Below are positions 9,352 to 15,669 of a stretch of DNA of 15,884 nucleotides, piece after piece. The notes under the pieces are model-generated. The model was not told where the DNA came from. It did not search any database and saw only the letters and a program-made list of their open reading frames with translations. The DNA is from Pseudoneurospora amorphoporcata (lineage: Eukaryota > Ascomycota > Sordariomycetes > Sordariales > Sordariaceae): the NCBI GenBank assembly GCA_033297205.1, contig MU859444.1, positions 1-15,884 on the forward strand, in the 5' to 3' direction. The translations under genes and the position numbers were made by a program. Position 1 is the first letter of the stretch. Every line of letters starts with the position of its first letter.

Positions 9352-9419
9352 GGGCATTTACATGTACATTATCAGTTACCACTGAGGATAGTAGCGTTGT
9401 TTTCTGTGCGGCCGGCATT
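9352..9419 (+). other. 3' untranslated stretch before the 3' LTR
   Basis: These 68 bases separate the polyprotein stop from the 3' LTR. A polypurine tract should touch the LTR, but the bases before it (gtgcggccggcatt) are not purine-rich. The only purine-rich pieces are near 9338-9356 and 9382-9392. Either the tract has been altered or this family primes plus-strand DNA unusually. Confidence 0.5.
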
Positions 9420-9713
9420 TAATACTAGATTGGTATCGCTAGTGTCACATGTTAGAATAGCTAACATGCGCACGTGACAATGGCACGTGATGATGGTTGC
9501 GCCATGATCAATTGATCGTGACCGCGACCATGGTCGCGACCATAGGTCGCAACCCCACATGAGTGGGTCCTGTAGATTAGATAAGGCTCGCGCACATATG
9601 GTCATCGACTATCGCGAGCTCCCCTCTCTAGATCTTTCCGGGATCATCAATCATCATACCTTTCAATCACGACAATACTATCATTTGTTCCCAATACCCT
9701 ATCAACGGTATTA
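9420..9713 (+). repeat. 3' LTR, 294 bp
   Basis: It is the partner of the 5' LTR. It starts TAATACT, probably RIP-changed from TGATACC, and ends GGTATTA. Nine of the 14 differences are RIP-type changes on this side. It is 37 bases longer because of a palindromic block at 9502-9538 that the 5' copy lacks. Confidence 0.93.
9502..9538. repeat. 37-bp palindromic block present only in the 3' LTR
   Basis: The block holds two perfect palindromes: GATCAATTGATC (9506-9517) and CGCGACCATGGTCGCG (9523-9538). It is bounded by repeats of the motif GCGACCAT. The two LTRs are made identical at insertion, so one has changed since; loss from the 5' copy by slippage between the GCGACCAT repeats is the simplest reading. 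Confidence 0.7.
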
Positions 9714-9718
9714 GCCGT
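9714..9718. repeat. Right target-site duplication GCCGT of the gypsy element
   Basis: A perfect copy of the 5 bases at 1052-1056; together they define the insertion site. Confidence 0.9.
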
Positions 9719-10043
9719 ACATCTCTTAAAAAGGATAGTTGGCTAGCTGTCTACTCTACAAGCGACCTTCCTCTCTTTCTTTCCTTGTAGAACTTTATCG
9801 ATCGTTTAGGCTAGCATCTATACCAATTGTACTACACCCCTTACACGCTCCTACTAACGAAGCGGAGTATAGTATTGAAGGTAGTATTAATATTACTAGT
9901 CTATAGAAAATAATCCTAGGAAGAGAAGAAAAAAGTAATAAAAGAAAGAATTATAATTAAATACCTTAAGTTTAGCCTGCTTTCCATATATAAATTAACT
10001 ACCCTTATATATTAATACTGCAGTTAAAATGTAGTTTAAATAG
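9719..10043. other. Gene-free AT-rich stretch with one hairpin
   Basis: No coding sequence is seen. TCTACAAG (9755-9762) and CTTGTAGA (9784-9791) form a perfect 8-bp stem around a pyrimidine-rich 21-base loop; GGCTAGC occurs on both sides. The rest is AT-rich and TpA-rich like the other degraded blocks. Confidence 0.5.
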
Positions 10044-10052
10044 TATAATTAA
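10044..10052. repeat. Left target-site duplication TATAATTAA of the TIR element
   Basis: TATAATTAA is repeated exactly at 10794-10802, just outside the right terminal inverted repeat. The sequence is AT-rich, so one or two end bases of the match may be chance. Confidence 0.7.
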
Positions 10053-10793
10053 GAGGAGGTCAACTCGGACCGTACCCTTCGTCAACGCACACTATAGCCA
10101 CACCCTCCCAAACGCCTAGATGTATTCTTTTGAAAATTTTAGCTAGTTCCCACGCTAAAACTTAACATTACATTCTTTTGTAACTTGCCATCAGATAAAA
10201 GCGCCCGCATGCAACAGCTCAGATTTACAACTTACTCTTACAGTGTATTTACAGAGGAGTTAGTGACACGGTTGCAAATTTTTCTATTGCAATTAATCGG
10301 TCGCACTTAATTGAATATAACTACTTGCATCAATCGCTTACGTCTATCGGATCAGCTATTTACATTATAATTAGTTAAGAAAACGCACTAAAAACTAATA
10401 CATTATTTAGTACAGCTAACTAAATACGCGCGCCTTATTTACTTCGTAATACGACGTGCTAGTGTTGAGATAGATTGATTGATAGCGATATAGTAATGCG
10501 TGCGATGGTAGTTTAGTATAGGAAGCAATACGACAAAGCACAAGTGCTAGAATCTAAATAAGTTAGACTGCTTAGACTAGACTAGACTAGACTAGGGTGG
10601 CTAGTGTAGTACGATTGTAGGGGTCTAAACGTGTAATGGGTTGAAATCTAGGTCTTGGCGAGCGCGGTACAAGCTAGACTGGCGCGGGGTCATAGCGAGA
10701 TCGAAACGGGATGTTAGGATTGGGGTTATGTATAAGAGAAAAAGTGGAGCTACAATGTGCGTTGACGAAGGGTACGGTTCGAGTTGACCTCCT
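10053..10793. mobile_element. Non-autonomous DNA transposon with ~50-bp terminal inverted repeats
   Basis: The left end from 10054 (AGGAGGTCAACTCG...) is matched in inverse by the right end up to 10793. The first 38 bases differ at one position (CTCGGACC against CTCGAACC), and weaker similarity goes on to about 50 bases. The single left base G10053 has no partner. The 741-bp body has no ORF of note, so any transposase must come from elsewhere. The 9-bp duplication fits Mutator-like elements; an 8-bp hAT reading cannot be ruled out because the flank is AT-rich. Confidence 0.85.
10573..10595 (+). repeat. TAGAC pentanucleotide repeat inside the TIR element
   Basis: Four perfect TAGAC units are followed by a partial one. 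It is a short microsatellite within the transposon body and could serve to tell copies of the family apart. Confidence 0.8.
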
Positions 10794-10802
10794 TATAATT
10801 AA

Positions 10803-11100
10803 CACAGCCCCCTACCTAAAATAAGTAAACGTCTATCAATTTATACCCTCGCAATAAATATAAGGATATAAAAATTAACTTATAAAAATAGTAGCTAAGA
10901 ATAGAATGAAAATATATATAAATTCGAATTTAATACTATATTAAGCATTACAAGACTTATACTATAAACATTTACTGTAGTACGTTCGTTGGACTAGTAT
11001 ACTCGTAACGCTTATTATAATACGTTCGTTGGGCTAGTATACCAGTACAACAGTACTAACGAACACGAGAACGTTATAGGAGGAGTAAGGGTAGGTTGGG
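10803..11100. other. AT-rich gene-free spacer
   Basis: This stretch lies between the TIR element and the GC-balanced island. It has no coding signal. Its only structure is a pair of direct repeats near the right end (separate entry). Confidence 0.5.
10981..11042 (+). repeat. Two 22-bp direct repeats, 40-bp period
   Basis: TACGTTCGTTGGACTAGTAT at 10981 and TACGTTCGTTGGGCTAGTAT at 11021 are near-identical, and both continue with AC; one base differs. A looser inverse match (ACTAACGAAC) follows at about 11055. They lie where composition changes from AT-rich to balanced, so they could be the edge of a degraded element. Confidence 0.7.
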
Positions 11101-11111
11101 GTGCATTACTA

Positions 11112-11160
11112 TTGCATTACTGTACAGCGATTTCGCTGCAGGCCATCAACAGTAATGCAA
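11112..11160. repeat. Hairpin within a hairpin
   Basis: TTGCATTACTGT (11112-11123) and ACAGTAATGCAA (11149-11160) are perfect 12-bp inverted arms. Between them CAGCGA (11125-11130) and TCGCTG (11133-11138) form a second stem with a TT loop. Position next to the repeats above suggests an element end or a structured RNA; no family was recognised. Confidence 0.7.
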
Positions 11161-11833
11161 CCTCTACGATACTGGCATACTGGGCGACCGAACGCGGCTT
11201 TAGGGTATACAACGCTTCAATCTTGTTGGTTTCGGCGGTACAACTATCTACACAGATGTGAACGAAAACGACAAAGAGCCTCAGCTATGGACCAGCTGAA
11301 AGCTCAATTAGACCCCAACCACACAGTGGAGCACAGTGATTAAAAACACGCCATAGATGGAGCTTGAGCCCTGATCGCTTGCACGTAGGGCTGACCCAAC
11401 CCACAAACTGTTGGACACGGAACCCGCTCCGATGGCACATTCTTCAGTGGAAGCCAGACGTTGTCAGAGGGCCTCGGAAGTGGAAGGCACAACCTGAACC
11501 TCAACACCTGGGGCTCGATGGCCTGGCGCTCTGGCAAAAACACGGCAAGTACAACCACAACACTCGAACAAGGTGATGATGATCTTCAAAAACATATGTG
11601 ACCTCAAGGAGGATCCCCCGCTTTCATTCCTTCTTGAATTGATACAATCGATCACAACCAGCAATTCCGGAAGTCAGCCATACAACGCGTCGCGTGAGTA
11701 CAGGTACCGACTGACCACGCTGACCTCCATATACCGCGACAGAAAAGAAAAGACAAAAAGGGCTGGCTCTGTCGGGTCTTACCCGTGCTTAACACCATCC
11801 TCCTACATCGGCATTGCTCGTCAAAATGGGTAA
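11161..11833. other. Unassigned balanced-composition region
   Basis: Base composition is like that of the gene to the right and not like the degraded blocks. Short open frames exist on both strands (for example 11364-11576 plus, 11340-11558 minus, 11573-11833 plus), but they overlap each other, are under 90 codons and show no domain. Part of this stretch may be the 3' untranslated end of the minus-strand gene. Confidence 0.4.
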
Positions 11834-12181
11834 TCAATTTTCACCCGAAGCTCCAAGCCATGTCTTGACTTTGTAAAGGTAACCACCACGAACGCCACCC
11901 ACACCAGCAACTTCTGGGCTACTAGCGACGCCCGGCTGTGTTCCACCATGACCACCATTAACACCGCAATCTTCGACATTTTCGGTCGCACTCAGAGGGG
12001 CGGCAGGGGCTTCTCCGATAGCGGACCGGACCGACGCCTTCCCGGCACCCATTTTCTCTTCTTCTGGCGCCTCTGTCGATCCTCCTTTGCTCTCCTTGAT
12101 GTTGCTCTCCTGGATGATAAACGTGTCATTCTTCTTTTGAACGACGTGGGAGCTGGACGGCAGAGTCAGGGTATCGGATCT
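11834..12181 (-). other. In-frame 115-codon open extension after the stop of the acidic-tail gene
   Basis: Directly after the TAG at 12182-12184 the same frame runs on with no stop until TGA at 11834-11836. It begins RSDTLTLPSSSHVVQKKND, goes through a Glu/Ala/Pro-rich part (GGSTEAPEEEK), a Gly/Val-rich part, and ends YLYKVKTWLGASGEN. An internal ATG (12050-12052) could start a 72-aa ORF, but continuity with the upstream gene is the more striking fact. Three readings are possible: translational readthrough of TAG, a premature stop that cut an originally ~573-aa protein, or a removed intron; no good intron signals were seen. A chance open frame is also possible in this GC-balanced DNA. Confidence 0.4.
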
Positions 12182-12350
12182 CTAGTCCGATGCATCGTCG
12201 TCGCTGTTATCACCATCATCTTCGCTGTCGCCGCCATCATCATCATCATCCTCTTCGTCCTCCTGATGATCATCACCGTTGTCGCCCTGATCGTCGCTGT
12301 CTCCGCCACTTTCACTTGCCGATTCTGGGTGATGGTCGTCGTTATCATCT
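12182..12350 (-). repeat. GAT/GAC trinucleotide-rich tract coding the acidic tail
   Basis: The 3' end of the gene is an imperfect GAN trinucleotide array coding Asp and Glu runs (DDDDDGGDSEDDGDN and similar). Such tracts change length by slippage, so the tail length probably varies between strains. Confidence 0.75.
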
Positions 12351-13555
12351 CCCATCGGCAAATAACCCAAAGCTGAGCCGTGCATTGGCGCCACCATGAA
12401 GCTGCTATGGGTGTGATTCGTGGGAATCGGCTGGGCCTGTTGAGACGCGTATTGTTGAAGGAAAGCCGGATGTATCGGCGCAGATGCAGACACAGCCCGG
12501 GACCCGGGAAGGCTGGGGCCGGTTCGATTATATCCCCGATGCGGAAGCGGTGTTGAGTCTGCTGATCTTGATTCCGGTGCAGACCTATAGGACGAGAGCT
12601 TTCTGACCTTGCCGGCTCCTGAGGGTCCCGCCTGAGTTGTCGGTTCTTTGTCTTCCTCCATTTCTGCTTCAGCTACCTCGAAGGGCCTCTTTGTATTCTC
12701 AGCATGGGGCTGAGGGTCGATTTCCTGGCCCATGGTCTGCTGCTGTCCCTGTTTCTGTTGCTGTTGCCATGCCATAAAAGCAGGGTGGATAAGAGGCGCA
12801 GGAGCCGATCCGAGGTCCTCTACTACCGCTGAGGATATTTTTACCGCCTCTGATACACGCGTCAGAGCGCTCGATGCAAAGCTAAGTAGTTCATCGAGCT
12901 GAACCTTTGAAGGTGAGCGGCCGCCACTCTGTGCATCCTCCACCCAGCCGTGGATGTAACTGAAGGACCGTTCCGCTGCCTTGAGCTCGGCGGCGAAATA
13001 CTCTTGCTGGGACCACTGCTCCAGCTCTTGACACCTTGCCACTACACTTGGCGGGAAAGGCGTGGCCTTGCTCGCGTTGCTGGTCGATGTTTTAGACTCT
13101 ACCGGCTTTTCTCTCTGCGGCTTCGGGGGTTTCGGCTTCTTTTCCTTAGGAGCAGGGGCGGGCTTGTTGACCGAGTCCTCGATCCCGGCCATCTTCTTCA
13201 CTTCAGGCGGTACTCCCGGCTCCCTGACGACAATTTGGTCATGAGCATCGTCCTCGGCCGCGTTCCAGAATCCGTCCAAAGGCCAAGAATCCGCCAGGTT
13301 GCGGTTGGCCAGATACCATCTTCCTATCCGCTCCTGCATAGTTTTCGGGACCTGATAGAGGCGAGGGTAAACGGAAACGAAACCAGACATTTCACGCTGG
13401 GTTAGATCCACATCCTCTGGCTCGATCTTCGGCTTCCGACCAAACTTCCTTGTGACAGCGAGCGCAGGATACTGCTCTGAAGGCGGCATGTAGGGGAAAT
13501 ACACAAATCCTTGGTGATGGATTCGAAACGCCTCTGTACGATTTGTGCGCGTCAT
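12182..13555 (-). CDS. Hypothetical protein with Gln-rich segment and acidic C-terminal tail (457 aa)
   Basis: The frame is intact and intronless. The ATG at 13555-13553 has an excellent context (CACCATGAC), and codon use is balanced, unlike the RIP-hit DNA around it. No known domain was recognised. Residues 1-115 look folded, with many aromatics (GFVYFPYMPP, GRWYLANRN, DGFW). Residues 131-152 form a Lys/Pro linker that could be a nuclear localisation signal. Residues 168-245 are predicted helical by eye. Residues 262-277 are Gln-rich. The motif IHPAF occurs twice (256-260 and 361-365), each time before a Gln-rich run. Residues 403-457 are almost only Asp, Glu, Gly, Ser and Asn. Such acidic tails and basic linkers are common in nuclear or chromatin-binding proteins, so a nuclear place is a guess. 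The frame stays open after the stop (11834-12181). Confidence 0.85.
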   Translation of the reverse strand: MTRTNRTEAFRIHHQGFVYFPYMPPSEQYPALAVTRKFGRKPKIEPEDVDLTQREMSGFVSVYPRLYQVPKTMQERIGRWYLANRNLADSWPLDGFWNAAEDDAHDQIVVREPGVPPEVKKMAGIEDSVNKPAPAPKEKKPKPPKPQREKPVESKTSTSNASKATPFPPSVVARCQELEQWSQQEYFAAELKAAERSFSYIHGWVEDAQSGGRSPSKVQLDELLSFASSALTRVSEAVKISSAVVEDLGSAPAPLIHPAFMAWQQQQKQGQQQTMGQEIDPQPHAENTKRPFEVAEAEMEEDKEPTTQAGPSGAGKVRKLSSYRSAPESRSADSTPLPHRGYNRTGPSLPGSRAVSASAPIHPAFLQQYASQQAQPIPTNHTHSSFMVAPMHGSALGYLPMGDDNDDHHPESASESGGDSDDQGDNGDDHQEDEEDDDDDGGDSEDDGDNSDDDASD

Positions 13556-13839
13556 GGTGAAGGATTGCTGGTGCCCGTGATGTGAAGGTGATTTTGCTGG
13601 AAGATACTGGATTGTGAGTTGTTAAAGGACGGAGCGACCGCGGCGAAATATGGCGAGTATGTGATTTGAACTGGGCCAGTCGCGTGAAGTTGGTCTGGTG
13701 GGCGTCAAATCAGTTGAGGCGCGTTGAGGTTGGTTGGTTGGTTGACGCGTTGAAACCGGAACACGATTCTGGATTGTTTTGGTGTTTGTTTTTATTTTTT
13801 TCAGGGAAGGAAAAACGTTAAACCGCATCCGAGGCACAA
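13556..13839 (-). promoter_or_regulatory. Upstream region of the acidic-tail gene
   Basis: It is the presumed 5' untranslated and promoter region for the minus-strand gene. On the plus strand it shows a short GGTT tandem (about 13730-13743) between two GCGTTGA copies, and a T-rich run ending TTTTTTTCAG (13795-13804). No TATA or CAAT box stands out. A small minus-strand frame at 13622-13837 is rich in Thr, Pro and Arg and is most likely untranslated. Confidence 0.4.
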
Positions 13840-14225
13840 TTGATATGGGACAGCGAGTTTCAAGTGTGCCTCTGTTGTTGGTTGAACGAGGAAGGTACCC
13901 TTTCTTGTATTGTCATTCACCTCTATCGACTCCGTCAGTCGTATAACGGGCGACTGTTTGGATGTGGCCGAACCTTAGTGCCCTACGGTTCAGGTCCGAT
14001 AGCCTATCGAGATGGGACGAAACAAACGCCAAGGCGAGAGGTTTTTGAGAGGCGTGGTCTGCGGGCAATAGATAGGATCGGTCTGGAGATGATATTCCTC
14101 TTGTCTGATGATGAGCCGGAACGAAAACGGGAACTGCCGACTATGAAAGTTGTATGGCGGTCTGGGAGACTTGACATACTGGGTGGCGAACTAACGATGA
14201 CCACGGGCAGACAGGGTGCGATGCC

Positions 14226-14291
14226 GTAAGTCAATCCATTCTCACTTTGGCTTAGACAGAGCGTAAGGTATTGCTAACATCGTACAAGTAG
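14226..14291 (+). other. Candidate 66-nt spliceosomal intron on the plus strand
   Basis: GTAAGT at 14226-14231, GCTAAC at 14273-14278 and TAG at 14289-14291 form donor, branch point and acceptor at the spacing usual for fungal introns. The upstream frame (13822-14225) is open but has no early ATG, so it may be part of a longer spliced gene or of a non-coding transcript read divergently from the acidic-tail gene. Joined across the intron, that frame ends at TGA 14332-14334. Only the splice signals are seen directly. Confidence 0.35.
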
Positions 14292-14334
14292 TTTGACGTC
14301 GTTGTGCGAGAGTCCTCGGATTGCCGACAATTGA

Positions 14335-14701
14335 GTGCACTCGGTCATCACTCTGTTTGCTCGTTAGTCATGGTGAGTCCGATTGATCAGAATGCCCGTG
14401 GCCCGTAACTTTTATATGCTCTCCATTCAGTGCGCTATCTATCACAACGCGGAGTGGAATTCAACAAGTCAGACGAGTCTTTCGTATGTCGTTGTTTTCA
14501 CGATGCGGTTTTGGCGAGAGTTCGACGCATGTGATGTCGGGAAAACTCCCGGTGGCCCGTGGGTACGTAACGGCATCCATGTAGTGCATGAGCACCAGAG
14601 GCTCAAACTGCCGGTCCCCCAACACCAACTCGCAGGTATCTCAACCCCAACCAACTGATTTTCATTCGTAAGAGCTTGATTCTGTACGAGACAAACATCA
14701 C
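14335..14701. other. Unassigned region within the gene island
   Basis: Balanced composition, no recognised protein. Short overlapping frames on both strands (14383-14658 plus, 14469-14654 minus) have no domain and look like chance. Confidence 0.4.
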
Positions 14702-14842
14702 ATGTTCATGGATTTCACATTATTTTCATGGTTCGTTGTTTTCATTTTCCTTTCGTCGAGTGTCTTCGCAGACCCCACAGCCTGCGCACTTCGACCACCG
14801 TTACCTGTCCCAAGATTGGACAATACACATCAGTACTGGTAA
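14702..14842 (+). CDS. Candidate small secreted peptide (46 aa, possibly spliced further)
   Basis: From ATG at 14702 the frame reads MFMDFTLFSW, a hydrophobic run VVFIFLSSSVFA, then DPTACALRPPLPVPRL and ends HQYW. The first 23 residues have the shape of a signal peptide: a short start, a Phe/Val-rich core and a V-F-A cleavage site before D. The stop TAA overlaps GTAAGT (14839-14844), a perfect fungal donor, so the true protein may continue in a second exon; an acceptor AAG near 14917 would keep the frame open to about 14999, but that acceptor is weak. T-rich DNA easily yields Phe-rich frames, so chance is a real alternative. No family is recognised. Confidence 0.25.
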   Translation: MFMDFTLFSWFVVFIFLSSSVFADPTACALRPPLPVPRLDNTHQYW

Positions 14843-15179
14843 GTTCGTTAGCTTGGGACTTCACAACGTACTCTTTGCAATTCAACCAACATTCCACCAA
14901 TTTTCATGCAAGAAGTTGGTATCAACCCTATGCGTTTCCGCCATCTCATACACTTTCTTCAATTTTCCGTTTTGAATGTGGTTATCCTGTTATTTTCTTG
15001 TAAGTTTCGTATACCCCTATCATAAGAACCGCGTTAACAAACTTTTAAGTACTGATGTGTAACCCCTTAAGGCCAGTTCGTTTCCGCTACCCGTGCCACG
15101 CTCCCACTTTTTCGGTTCTCGCCAACTCGCACCCCCTAAAGTAGGTGCTTACGGCCAGTACGGCCAACCCAATACAACG
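14843..15179. other. Island edge without a recognised gene
   Basis: No convincing coding sequence. GTAAGT occurs at 15000-15005. Near the right end are an inverted pair GCACC (15129-15133)/GGTGC (15144-15148) and a duplicated TACGGCCA, small structures of unknown meaning at the border with the next AT-rich block. Confidence 0.4.
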
Positions 15180-15669
15180 GCTACGCATATATAAAAATGA
15201 GGTTATATTCAAATACCCCTTCTTAATACCCTTTTCTTGCCACCCGGTCTATATACTTCATATAGTTAGAATTTTCCTTCAAGCTGCTACTTTCTAGCTA
15301 CCTTTACTATATTCTTAACACACTCTTTAACTCTATTTATAGCTTATTAATTCGCTTTATCAACTTTCTTCTAGGCAGTACAAAAATTATTATTAACCCG
15401 TTTAAATACTATAGCTCAGCCGTCAAAAACCTTTAAATTTTCTCTTACCTATATAAATCAGTTCTTGATAGATTTACTTCGTCGCTTTATACTTTCAGCA
15501 TACTAGGTCCTACCTAAATTACGCTTAACTTACAATAATTTAACTACTGCAATTTCTCTACCCTTTACAAAATTCAATACTATTTTTTAAAAAATGAGAA
15601 TAAATCCTTCTCATCTACAATATTATATAGTTTAGTAGTAACTCTATTTATTTAACAAAGGTTATTAGG
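15180..15669. other. AT-rich degraded DNA without a gene
   Basis: Stops are dense in all frames, TpA is frequent and no coding remnant is readable. On the plus strand the tract is notably rich in pyrimidines, unlike the purine-leaning first kilobase of the window. It is probably another RIP-degraded repeat, not identified. Confidence 0.5.

Larger units (their letters stand above)
1057..9713 (+). mobile_element. Complete, RIP-inactivated Ty3/gypsy chromovirus (LTR retrotransposon)
   Basis: The element runs from TGATACC to GGTATTA; the ancestral ends were probably TGATACC and GGTATCA, a 7-bp inverted repeat with TG/CA ends. It has two LTRs, a primer-binding site, a leader, one gag-pol frame in the order protease, reverse transcriptase, RNase H, integrase, chromodomain, and a 5-bp target duplication. 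The two LTRs differ by 14 transitions, all at CpA/TpA or TpG/TpA positions, with no transversion, plus one 37-bp length difference. The coding frame is never shifted but has about 60 stops, almost all TAA or TAG. This pattern is expected from RIP and not from slow neutral decay. The copy cannot be autonomous. A solo LTR of another family sits inside it at 8807-9059. Confidence 0.95.

Noticed and set aside
12166..12399. His-, Arg- and Met-rich frames (12190-12399 plus, 12166-12348 minus) and 11948-12376 plus
   Set aside because: They are other readings of the GAT/GAC array that codes the acidic tail, so the residue runs are an artefact of the trinucleotide repeat.
12950..13405. 151-codon plus-strand frame opposite the 457-aa gene
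   Set aside because: It is a Leu/Arg-rich antisense shadow; the minus strand has the better start context and the longer frame.
13840..14229. 129-codon plus-strand frame as a stand-alone gene
   Set aside because: It begins with TTG, has no ATG until far inside and has an in-frame stop just upstream; only the intron signals at its end are worth keeping.
14676..15003. Overlapping plus-strand frames of 99 and 91 codons
   Set aside because: They use different frames over the same T/C-rich DNA, show no domain and at most one frame could be real; the ATG-started signal-peptide frame at 14702 was preferred, with low confidence.
10735..15122. Weak resemblance between agagaaaaagtggagc (about 10737-10752) and the inverse of 15101-15122
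   Set aside because: The match is short, gapped and low in complexity, so it does not support a shared element.
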